Shown here one piece after another: positions 1 through 6,799 of a DNA stretch of 15,579 nucleotides. Under the pieces are notes generated by a model. That model did no database searches. It had not been told where the DNA came from and saw only the letters and a program-made list of their open reading frames with translations. Source of the stretch: UM-FILTER-38-24 sp041663205 (GTDB lineage: Bacteria > Patescibacteriota > Gracilibacteria > UBA1369 > LOWO2-01-FULL-3); assembly GCA_041663205.1 (NCBI GenBank), contig JBAZQZ010000017.1:1-15579 (forward strand), read 5' to 3'. The position numbers and the translations under genes are program-made. Every line of letters begins with the position of its first letter. Position 1 is the stretch's first letter.

Positions 1-2087
1 TAATACAGTATTTCCATTTTTTTTGCCAGAAGATTTGGGCTGACTTTTTGTGTAACTCCGAAGAATTTACTTACTTCAGCGGACCATTTTTCGTCTGCAA
101 GTATGAGTGTCGCTCCATCCATAAATCTTTTTTCTCTGAGTGCGTTTGCTATCTCGCTGTTTTCGATTTGCGCAGGATTTAAAACAGTTTCTTCAAGGAC
201 CGGAAGTCTTTTATTTAAAAGATTTTGTCTTTCCGCGTCTCTTTTTCTTTTTAGCTCTTCATCCACTTCCGCTTTTGTCGTATTGCCATTTCTTCTTTCC
301 GCTTCAAAGACTTGGAACCATATTTTTCCGTCGTGTTTTTCCGTAAATTCCACCACTTCTTCCGGCAATTTAAACCTTGCTTCAAAACTTTCGCCTTCGC
401 TTTCTACAGGGATTCCTTCTTGAGCCAATATTTCGTTTGCTTTCCCTGAATTAGAACGGATCAAGGCATATAGTGGTGCTTGTTGTTTCGCCGCTATTTT
501 TTTTACAAGAGCTAATGCTTCCGTAAGCGCTTTCCCCGCTCTTTCATAGTATGGTTTCCCTTCTTTTGCTTGAGGATGAAATTCTATTCCGTCTATGAAC
601 AAGGCTAATTCTTCTTTTACATATGCAAATGTTAAAACAACTCTTCCTATAATGCTTCCGCCTTCTCTTAACACCAACACTTGAGTAAGTGGATTTATCG
701 GCCAGCATAAGGATTTTTCGTAGTTTGTGGAACCGTATGCGGTACAATCTCCACATTTGCTTCCAAGTAACAAATCGCTTTTATTTCTTTGCGTAAAGCC
801 AAGTGATACTCCTCCTTTTGTATCTTTTATCTCGTATTTATCACATATTTCTCTCCATCTTGGATTTTGCTTAACCATCGGGAGATTGTTTGCGTAGGCT
901 ATCATTCCTTCTATTATTTCGTCCGGACAATACAGAAAGTGGTCTTCTGTCGGAACTTTTACTCCCGCGCTTTTTTCTATCGTGTTTTCAAGTCCTCTTT
1001 GTTGTTTTTCGTTTAACGTTGCTTTTAGTGCTTCATATAATTCTCTTGCCGATTCCGGCGGGTATATTGAAATCCATGCTTGTTTATCCGGTAGGTCGTT
1101 TAGCGCTTTTGTTGCTTTAAAAATTCTTATTTTTTCTCCCGGGACAGACATTCTTTTGCTTACAGCTTTAGCATATTTTGATTCTTTGTATTCATGTGTT
1201 TCTTCTCTTTTTTTTAAAATTTCTTCCGGATCTTCGTCTGTAAGTAATTCAATTATATCTCTTAAACTACCTCTTGAGCGTATATTTTGATACGCAGGTC
1301 TTGCCATTAATTTCAAAAACAGAGCTTTGATTGCAGGCAGAGGAATGTTTGCGTTTTCTTTTATTGATCTGAATAATCTTTCATTTACATTCCCCGGGAT
1401 TTCAACTTCAAATGCTATAAGGTTTTCCAATAATTGTATTTTTTGTTCTTCGTTTGCGACTTCCAGTATAGTTATTAAAATTCCATGCAGGCCGTCTATC
1501 CCAAAAATTTGAGTGTCTATTTTTGTAATTTCTATCAATTTTTCTATCGCCTCCGGATGTTTTTGAAGAAAAGCTTTGGAGTATTCTTCCGGTAAATTTT
1601 GTAGCAGATATACAATTTTTTGTAAATTTTCTGCAAAATATCTTTCAAAGAATATTTGAAATTTTGTGTCTACGATTTGCCATGCCATCTCGTCTTTTGC
1701 CAGATGTTCAAATAGGTTCGTCAGCTCCACACTCCCTCCTTCAAGCGTTTCAAACGGCAATTCAAAAAGGTCATCAACTACCGTATTTATGGTTTCGTTA
1801 CTTAGATTACCGGCTTCCGCCGCCTCAAGAATTGCGTCTACTAAAACATCACTTTCTCCTCCATCTCCGCATCTTTTTATTTCCGCGATGAAGGTTCTTA
1901 GTGTTTGTTCGTTTGGATTTTCGGCTAAGAATGCCACTAATCTTTTGTTTCTTGTGTCCGGCATCCCATAGTCTGTTACTATGGAATCTATTGTTTCGTG
2001 GTTCAACAAAGCTTTTCCACCTTCCGTGGATGTTTGCAAATCATTGCCTTCAGTTTGAGATCTAGGGGGATCTGTTATTTCGCTCAA
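1..2087 (-). CDS. Large unrecognised helix-rich protein with a GNAT-like segment (3' end outside window)
   Basis: Reading the minus strand from a TTG codon at 2087 gives one uninterrupted frame to the left edge, at least 695 residues, with no stop seen. An in-frame TAA lies 24 bases before the TTG, so the start is the TTG or a nearby ATT. Residues about 40-330 are acidic, leucine-rich helices that resemble helical repeats. Residues 445-448 hold a Cys-Gly-Asp-Cys motif. Residues about 467-560 look like a divergent acetyltransferase fold: a strand ending in Leu-Arg-Glu-Gly-Gly, a strand with Ile-Asp-Gly-Ile, a helix with Ala-Gly-Lys-Ala-Leu, then Arg-Ser-Asn-Ser-Gly-Lys-Ala-Asn. There is no signal peptide or membrane segment. 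A strong promoter lies just upstream, so it is transcribed separately from the coiled-coil gene before it. I do not recognise the family; the GNAT resemblance is by eye only. The coding call is firm. Confidence 0.85.
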   Translation of the reverse strand, partial: MSEITDPPRSQTEGNDLQTSTEGGKALLNHETIDSIVTDYGMPDTRNKRLVAFLAENPNEQTLRTFIAEIKRCGDGGESDVLVDAILEAAEAGNLSNETINTVVDDLFELPFETLEGGSVELTNLFEHLAKDEMAWQIVDTKFQIFFERYFAENLQKIVYLLQNLPEEYSKAFLQKHPEAIEKLIEITKIDTQIFGIDGLHGILITILEVANEEQKIQLLENLIAFEVEIPGNVNERLFRSIKENANIPLPAIKALFLKLMARPAYQNIRSRGSLRDIIELLTDEDPEEILKKREETHEYKESKYAKAVSKRMSVPGEKIRIFKATKALNDLPDKQAWISIYPPESARELYEALKATLNEKQQRGLENTIEKSAGVKVPTEDHFLYCPDEIIEGMIAYANNLPMVKQNPRWREICDKYEIKDTKGGVSLGFTQRNKSDLLLGSKCGDCTAYGSTNYEKSLCWPINPLTQVLVLREGGSIIGRVVLTFAYVKEELALFIDGIEFHPQAKEGKPYYERAGKALTEALALVKKIAAKQQAPLYALIRSNSGKANEILAQEGIPVESEGESFEARFKLPEEVVEFTEKHDGKIWFQVFEAERRNGNTTKAEVDEELKRKRDAERQNLLNKRLPVLEETVLNPAQIENSEIANALREKRFMDGATLILADEKWSAEVSKFFGVTQKVSPNLLAKKMEILY

Positions 2088-2118
2088 AATAGTTTTTTTT
2101 ATTTTTGTTTATCCGTAT

Positions 2119-2147
2119 ATTATAAAGGATTTTCGTGCTTTTAACAA
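2119..2147 (-). promoter_or_regulatory. Sigma-70-type promoter for the large left-edge gene
   Basis: On the minus strand TTGTTA (2142-2147) and a perfect TATAAT (2119-2124) are separated by exactly 17 bp. The expected transcription start is near 2112, about 25 nt before the TTG start. The leader is A-rich and shows no Shine-Dalgarno motif. Confidence 0.7.
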
Positions 2148-2160
2148 GCCCTTGGATGGC

Positions 2161-3207
2161 CTAAACGTGTTGTTGTGAAAGTTTTCTTTTTCTTTTTTCT
2201 TCCGCGTCCGGATTTATTTCCGATACCGCTTTGATAATGTCTCTTCCTATGACCTCTATCAATCCTCTCTGATCTTTTGTCCAGCTTTCTCCGGTCGGAT
2301 CCGCTTTAATCGCTTCTTCAGCTTCTGTTATTGCGGCCGTACCTACGTTTTCTCCACCTACGACTCCACCTCTTATTTTGTGTTCTTCCAGATATCCCCC
2401 TATGGCTGCGTATATTTTTGCCTTTGTTATTTCCGAAAGTTCTTCCAGTGTTGTTCCTATTTCGCTCAGCTTGGCTTGGATTTCTTCTTTTTCCCTCGCC
2501 ATGGCTTGGATTTCTTCCTGGATACTTCGTTCTTCTCCGAGTAGTATTTCTATTTGTACGGATAATTCTTCGTAATTGATTAATGCTTGTCTTATCAGCT
2601 CAATCGCTTCGTTTTCTTCGTCGACATATTCCACCATTTTTTCGTTTCCTGCCTCCAGGAGCATTTGTCGTGTTCTTGTTTTTACAATTTCTATAACGGC
2701 CGGCATCCCGCTTGAAAATCTTGCGCGTTCTTTTTCGGATTCGAAATGCGGATCAGCGGAGGTCAATTCTTCTATTTTTTTTCTTGCGTCCGCCAATTTG
2801 GTGCCTCCCAAGCTTCTCAATCTTCTTTGTTCCCTTTTCTTTTCTTCCACTTCGCTGATTTCCTCTAAAATTTTTGCTTGTGTTTGTTTTTTTTCTTCTA
2901 TTTCAGTCGGGATCTCTTCCCTCCTCGCCTCCATGGCATCTTCTTTTCGTGTAAGGGCGTCGTACCTTCTTCGAAGTGTTTTTTCTCTGTCCAAAAGACG
3001 CTTCAGCGCTATGGCCGACGGTAACGGAATCGGCCTTTCTTCTGCTGCTTCCACTCCGCGCAGCGTCGGGTCCAGAAGGCGTCCTTCTGAACCTTGTCCG
3101 GCCGTCGATAAATCGACATCTCGTCCGGCTATCATAACCGGCGTTTGATCGCCTTGTGGTCTCGTTTGTGGTCCTGGTTGTGGAGCGCCTGGGCCCATTT
3201 TAGGCAT
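2161..3207 (-). CDS. Coiled-coil protein of unknown function
   Basis: This is a 348-residue soluble protein with no signal peptide or membrane helix. Residues 1-50 are rich in Pro, Gly and Gln and look disordered. Residues about 64-149 and 196-266 are long charged heptad-like helices rich in Glu, Lys, Arg, Leu and Ile, typical of coiled coils. A Gly-rich hinge near residue 280 is followed by an acidic helical tail ending in a basic cluster. I chose the ATG at 3207 because the promoter's predicted start site is near 3220. An in-frame TTG at 3219 would extend the protein by four residues but would be essentially leaderless. The gene lies 51 bp after RNase J and 73 bp before the large left-edge gene. 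The fold suggests a structural or scaffolding role, but no family is recognised. It ends in TAG. Confidence 0.82.
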   Translation of the reverse strand: MPKMGPGAPQPGPQTRPQGDQTPVMIAGRDVDLSTAGQGSEGRLLDPTLRGVEAAEERPIPLPSAIALKRLLDREKTLRRRYDALTRKEDAMEARREEIPTEIEEKKQTQAKILEEISEVEEKKREQRRLRSLGGTKLADARKKIEELTSADPHFESEKERARFSSGMPAVIEIVKTRTRQMLLEAGNEKMVEYVDEENEAIELIRQALINYEELSVQIEILLGEERSIQEEIQAMAREKEEIQAKLSEIGTTLEELSEITKAKIYAAIGGYLEEHKIRGGVVGGENVGTAAITEAEEAIKADPTGESWTKDQRGLIEVIGRDIIKAVSEINPDAEEKRKRKLSQQHV

Positions 3208-3226
3208 TATTAAATACAAGAGCGTA

Positions 3227-3255
3227 ATTCTACGTGGTTTTTGAGGATTTGTCCA
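3227..3255 (-). promoter_or_regulatory. Sigma-70-type promoter for the coiled-coil gene
   Basis: TGGACA (3250-3255) and TAGAAT (3227-3232) on the minus strand are spaced 17 bp apart, in the gap just after the RNase J stop. The predicted start near 3220 leaves a leader of about 13 nt to the ATG at 3207, which favours that ATG over the TTG at 3219. Confidence 0.6.
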
Positions 3256-3258
3256 GCC

Positions 3259-5328
3259 TTATTGTTCAATAATCAGCGGAACTATCAGCGGACGGCGGTC
3301 GAGGCGTTTTGTGACAAATTTGTCGACAGCTTGTTTCACGAAATTTTTGATGTCTTTTCTGTCCGCTCCTTTTTTTACGCTTATTGTTTCGTAAGCTTTT
3401 GCGGCGATTTTTGAAATTTCTTTTGTGATTTCGTTCATCTCGTGAGTATAAACAAATCCTCTGGAAACGACGTCCGGTTCTTTCATCAGTTTGCCGCTTT
3501 TTGCGGAGGCGTATATCAAAACCAAAAGCGCTCCGTTTTGCGACATTATTTGTCTGTCGACTATCACTTGCGAATCGATTTGGCCCTCTCCCGTACCATC
3601 GATCAAAATATAATTTGTTTCGATTTTTTCTTTTGATCTGCTTATTTTTCCGCCTTCTCCAATCAAAACATCTCCATTGTTGATCATAATTATGTTTTGT
3701 TCAGGGATTCCGCAATCGTTTATCGCAATATGCGCCAAAGATTGCCTCATGAAAAATTCTCCATGAATCGGAATCAAATATTTCGGATGAATCAGGTTTA
3801 TCATTTGCTTAAACTCTTCCTGTTTCGCATGTCCGGAGGTATGCACTTCCATAATTTGGTTGTGAATAACTTCTGCGCCAAGCATACAAAGTTTGTTTAT
3901 AACGTTCGCGACCGATCTTTCATTTCCTATAATCGGCGATGCGGAAACTATAATCAAATCTCCTTTTTTTACTTTATATTGCGAGTGTTCATTGTCCGCC
4001 ATACGGCTTAGAGAAGACGATCCTTCCCCTTGAGCTCCCGTTGTTAATATAAGCGTTTCTTCTCCTCGAAGTTCTTTTTCTTTATATTTTTTAATGTCAT
4101 TGATGAAGCCTTTCGGCATACTCAAATATCCGAGTTTTGCGGAAATATCTATATTTGTTTTCATGCTTCTGCCTGAAACGAAAACTTTTCTTTTGTATTT
4201 TACCGCACTGTCCAAAATTTGTTGGACCCTTCCAATTTGGCTTGAGAATGAGGCAATTATGACTCTACCTTTTGCTTTTGAAATAATTTCGTCCAACACT
4301 TCACCGACATCTTTTTCGGAAATCGTGTGTCCCGGTTTCATTGCGTTTGTAGATTCGCATAAAAGAGCCAAGACGTTTTGACGGCCAAGCTCAGCCATTT
4401 TGTATATCTCCGCTTTTTGTATATTTCTTGGAGGAGTTTCGTCAAATTTGAAATCTCCCGTCGTTACAATTTTCCCCGCAGGAGTGTCTATAACAATTCC
4501 CATTGAATCGGGAATCGAATGAGCGACTCTGAAAAAAGTGACCGAAAAATGTCCGAGTTTTATTTTATCATCCGGCTTTACGGAATTAAGTTTCGTGAAT
4601 TTTTGAATTTTAAATTCCTCTATTCTTCCCGCAATAAGTCCTATGGTCAAAGGTAGTGCGTATACCGGCGGGAAATCGAGTTTTGGCAGGATGTAAGGGA
4701 TTCCGCCCGTATGATCAAGATGTCCGTGAGTTATGAAAATTCCCCTGATTTTCTTTTTGTTTTTTTCCAAATATTTTACATCCGGAATCACGTAATCTAT
4801 TCCAAGCAATTCTTCGCTCGGAAATTCAAGACCCATGTCCACGATAATAATGTCATTTTCAAATTCGAAAATCGTCATGTTTTTCCCGATTTCTTCAAGT
4901 CCTCCTATCGGAATAATTCTCAATTGTCCTCTTGCCGGCGCTTGGTAAGATAGTCTTTGTTTTTGCGCTTGCGGCTGAGGCCTTTGAGGTTGCAATTTTT
5001 GAGGTTGCAATCCTTGAGGTTGTATTTTACGTGTTTGAAACGGGGGTTTCTTGTTTTGAAACTGTGGCTTTTGGGCCTGAAACTGCGGCTTTTTTATTTG
5101 AGCCGGAGGTCTCTTGTTTTGAAACGGCGGTTTCCTGTTTTGGAACTGAGGCTTTGGCGCATTAAATTGCGGACGAGGCCCTTGAGTTCTTTGTTGAGCT
5201 TTTTGCGGATGATCCGGTTTTTGAGTGTTTTGCGATAAGTTAATCGCAGGTGAATCCTTTGGATGCACCTCTTTATTTCCTTCCAAACCGAAAGCTCTCT
5301 TCATCCATTCGTCAATTCTGTCTTCCAT
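3259..5328 (-). CDS. rnj: Ribonuclease J with long low-complexity N-terminal extension
   Basis: RNase J is a zinc-dependent metallo-beta-lactamase/beta-CASP ribonuclease that carries out 5'-3' exonucleolytic and endonucleolytic RNA decay and maturation in the cytoplasm. The 689-residue protein has the His-Gly-His-Leu-Asp-His motif at 201-206, His270, Asp292 (Thr-Gly-Asp-Phe), the beta-CASP His500 (Ser-Gly-His-Ala) and His522 (Pro-Ile-His-Gly-Glu), so all expected metal and catalytic ligands are present. The catalytic core starts near residue 135; family members without an extension are about 550 residues. Residues 27-130 are an unusual Gln/Pro/Lys/Phe-rich tract of degenerate repeats, expected to be disordered. 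The short charged helix at 1-15 makes the ATG at 5328 plausible. The gene is divergent from murD across 83 bp and has its own promoter. It ends in TAA. Family assignment is firm; the role of the extension is unknown. Confidence 0.96.
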   Translation of the reverse strand: MEDRIDEWMKRAFGLEGNKEVHPKDSPAINLSQNTQKPDHPQKAQQRTQGPRPQFNAPKPQFQNRKPPFQNKRPPAQIKKPQFQAQKPQFQNKKPPFQTRKIQPQGLQPQKLQPQRPQPQAQKQRLSYQAPARGQLRIIPIGGLEEIGKNMTIFEFENDIIIVDMGLEFPSEELLGIDYVIPDVKYLEKNKKKIRGIFITHGHLDHTGGIPYILPKLDFPPVYALPLTIGLIAGRIEEFKIQKFTKLNSVKPDDKIKLGHFSVTFFRVAHSIPDSMGIVIDTPAGKIVTTGDFKFDETPPRNIQKAEIYKMAELGRQNVLALLCESTNAMKPGHTISEKDVGEVLDEIISKAKGRVIIASFSSQIGRVQQILDSAVKYKRKVFVSGRSMKTNIDISAKLGYLSMPKGFINDIKKYKEKELRGEETLILTTGAQGEGSSSLSRMADNEHSQYKVKKGDLIIVSASPIIGNERSVANVINKLCMLGAEVIHNQIMEVHTSGHAKQEEFKQMINLIHPKYLIPIHGEFFMRQSLAHIAINDCGIPEQNIIMINNGDVLIGEGGKISRSKEKIETNYILIDGTGEGQIDSQVIVDRQIMSQNGALLVLIYASAKSGKLMKEPDVVSRGFVYTHEMNEITKEISKIAAKAYETISVKKGADRKDIKNFVKQAVDKFVTKRLDRRPLIVPLIIEQ
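4963..5175 (-). repeat. Degenerate Q/P/K/F-rich repeat tract in the RNase J N-terminus
   Basis: Residues 52-122 of RNase J repeat variants of Lys-Pro-Gln-Phe-Gln-Asn-Lys-Lys-Pro-Pro-Phe-Gln, with a period of about 10-12 residues. They grade into Leu-Gln-Pro-Gln-Lys units at the C-terminal end. On the DNA this appears as recurring short T- and G-rich units. The tract is basic and aromatic and so is a candidate RNA- or protein-binding disordered arm. Confidence 0.75.
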
Positions 5329-5355
5329 TTTTTTCTTTTACAAAATAATTCTTTG

Positions 5356-5384
5356 TTGACCGCTTACCATCTATATTATAGCAT
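5356..5384 (+). promoter_or_regulatory. Candidate murD promoter
   Basis: TTGACC (5356-5361) and TAGCAT (5379-5384) are spaced 17 bp apart on the plus strand, giving an expected start near 5391 and a leader of about 21 nt. The -10 is only 4/6, and several AT-rich hexamers nearby could serve instead. It overlaps the divergent RNase J promoter. Confidence 0.45.
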
Positions 5385-5404
5385 TGTTTGCGGTAATATA
5401 TCAA
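5375..5404 (-). promoter_or_regulatory. Sigma-70-type promoter for RNase J
   Basis: On the minus strand TTGATA (5399-5404) and a perfect TATAAT (5375-5380) lie 18 bp apart. A TG dinucleotide one base upstream of the -10 makes it an extended -10. The expected start is near 5368, about 40 nt before the ATG at 5328. The -35 ends 8 bp from the murD start codon, so the two divergent genes share one regulatory patch. Confidence 0.7.
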
Positions 5405-5411
5405 TGATTTT

Positions 5412-6794
5412 ATGGACCAGAGAAGCAAAATCGCAGTTTTAGGGTACGGGATAGAAGGGCAGGCGATGGTCAAATATCTGCTTGCACACGGGTACGGGGA
5501 CATCACCGTTTGCGATAAAAACGTTGATTTGGAGACCGGAATTCCCGGTGGTGTTAGCGGGGTTTTTGGTGAAAAATATTTGGAAAATTTGAATGATTTT
5601 GACGTGATTTTCAGAAGTCCGGGGATAAAATATTTGGAGCCGCAAATACAATTGGCAAAAGAAAACGGCAAGGAAATCAGCGGGCCGATGGCTTTTTTTA
5701 TCGATGAATGTCCGTGTCATGTTGTCGGGGTTACGGGAACAAAAGGGAAGGGGACTACCGCCACGTTGATTTATAAAATGCTGAAAGAGGCCGGGAAAGA
5801 CGCTTATATCGGCGGAAATATCGGGCAGTCTCCGCTGGATTTTTTGGATAAACTCACTAAAAACAGTGTTGTTGTTTTGGAAATGTCGAGTTTTCAATTG
5901 CAGGATATGACGAAAAGTCCGCATGTCGCGGTTTTATTAAACACCACGACGGATCATCTGGATTATCACGCGGACAGAGATGAATATTTGCGCGCGAAGG
6001 AGTCGATTTTGGCGCATCAAAATAAGGATTGTTTGGCGATTTTGAACAAGGATTATGAATACGTGAAGTATTACAGCGGGCTTGTAAAAGGGCGCGCGAA
6101 GTTTGTGAGCGTGGGTAAAAAAGTCGAGGACGGAGCTTTTGTGAAAGACGGAGATATTTTTTACGCGGAGTACGGGGACGTAGAAAAAGTTTGTGAAGTT
6201 GCCGATATTGCGCTCGTCGGAAAACATAATTTTGAAAATGTTTTGCCGGCAATTTGCGCGGCGAAAGAATTTGGCGTTTCTTTTGAGGAAATGAAGCAGG
6301 TTGTACAAACGTTTGCAGGGCTTCCGCATCGGCTTGAATTCGTTGACGAAGTTGATGGCGTGAAGTATTACAATGATTCTTTTTCCACAACTCCAGAGAC
6401 CTCGATGGCGGCCGTGGACAGCTTTGATGTGCCGACGGTTTTGATCGCCGGAGGGTTTGATAAGGGGCTGGATTATAAAGAATGGGCGCTGAAAATTTTG
6501 ACAAGGCCAAGTCTTGAAGTTGTGATTTTGTTGGGACATACAGCGGACAGAATGGAGCAAGATTTACAGGAGGCGGAGGGAAAATTGGGAGAGGCTGAGG
6601 GAAGCCCCGCCGCGGCGGGCAGGCCCACAAAAATTTTGAGGGTTAACGACATCCACGAGGCGGTTGTTTTAGCCCGCAAGGAAGCCAAAAAAGGCGGTGT
6701 TGTCGTGATGTCTCCTGGAAGCAGCAGTTTCGATCTTTATAAAAATTATAAAGAAAGAGGGAATAGATTTATGGAGGAAGTAAAAAAGTTGTAA
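5412..6794 (+). CDS. murD: UDP-N-acetylmuramoylalanine--D-glutamate ligase (MurD)
   Basis: MurD adds D-glutamate to UDP-MurNAc-L-Ala using ATP, a cytoplasmic step of peptidoglycan precursor synthesis. The 460-residue protein starts with a Rossmann-like Gly-Tyr-Gly-Ile-Glu-Gly (11-16). It has the Mur ligase P-loop Gly-Thr-Lys-Gly-Lys-Gly-Thr-Thr (109-116), Glu-Met-Ser-Ser-Phe-Gln-Leu (157-163), Gly-Lys-His-Asn-Phe-Glu-Asn (270-276), Pro-His-Arg-Leu-Glu (305-309), Asn-Asp-Ser (321-323) and a C-terminal Ser-Pro-Gly-Ser-Ser-Ser-Phe-Asp (434-441). The Gly-Gly-Phe-Asp-Lys-Gly block (347-352) is typical of MurD rather than MurC, MurE or MurF. Residues about 387-405 form a Glu/Gly/Ala-rich insertion coded by repeats and a GC-rich palindrome. 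No Shine-Dalgarno motif precedes the ATG. It ends in TAA, 5 bp from the convergent flippase gene. Confidence 0.96.
   Translation: MDQRSKIAVLGYGIEGQAMVKYLLAHGYGDITVCDKNVDLETGIPGGVSGVFGEKYLENLNDFDVIFRSPGIKYLEPQIQLAKENGKEISGPMAFFIDECPCHVVGVTGTKGKGTTATLIYKMLKEAGKDAYIGGNIGQSPLDFLDKLTKNSVVVLEMSSFQLQDMTKSPHVAVLLNTTTDHLDYHADRDEYLRAKESILAHQNKDCLAILNKDYEYVKYYSGLVKGRAKFVSVGKKVEDGAFVKDGDIFYAEYGDVEKVCEVADIALVGKHNFENVLPAICAAKEFGVSFEEMKQVVQTFAGLPHRLEFVDEVDGVKYYNDSFSTTPETSMAAVDSFDVPTVLIAGGFDKGLDYKEWALKILTRPSLEVVILLGHTADRMEQDLQEAEGKLGEAEGSPAAAGRPTKILRVNDIHEAVVLARKEAKKGGVVVMSPGSSSFDLYKNYKERGNRFMEEVKKL
6570..6619 (+). repeat. GC-rich palindrome with short direct repeats inside murD
   Basis: Two 12-bp near-identical units (11/12 matches, 6570-6581 and 6591-6602) are followed by the perfect 14-bp palindrome CCCGCCGCGGCGGG (6606-6619). 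The local GC is far above the surroundings. The units are 21 bp apart, which keeps frame, and together they encode an extra Glu/Gly/Ala linker in MurD. The palindrome resembles a REP- or MITE-like unit, but only one copy is visible in this window. Confidence 0.7.
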
Positions 6795-6799
6795 TGTTT

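Noticed and set aside
103..1971. Several plus-strand frames of 60-106 codons
   Set aside because: They lie opposite the continuous minus-strand gene and are low-complexity Ser/Phe/Leu mirrors of its Glu/Lys/Arg-rich codons.
3259..3272. TTATTG/CAATAA inverted repeat at the RNase J stop
   Set aside because: Six AT-rich pairs with a two-base loop and no T-run; too weak for a terminator.
5439..6688. Long minus-strand frames opposite murD (up to 257 codons)
   Set aside because: They are antisense shadows of a clearly conserved MurD, rich in Arg/Pro/His/Phe with no recognisable domains.
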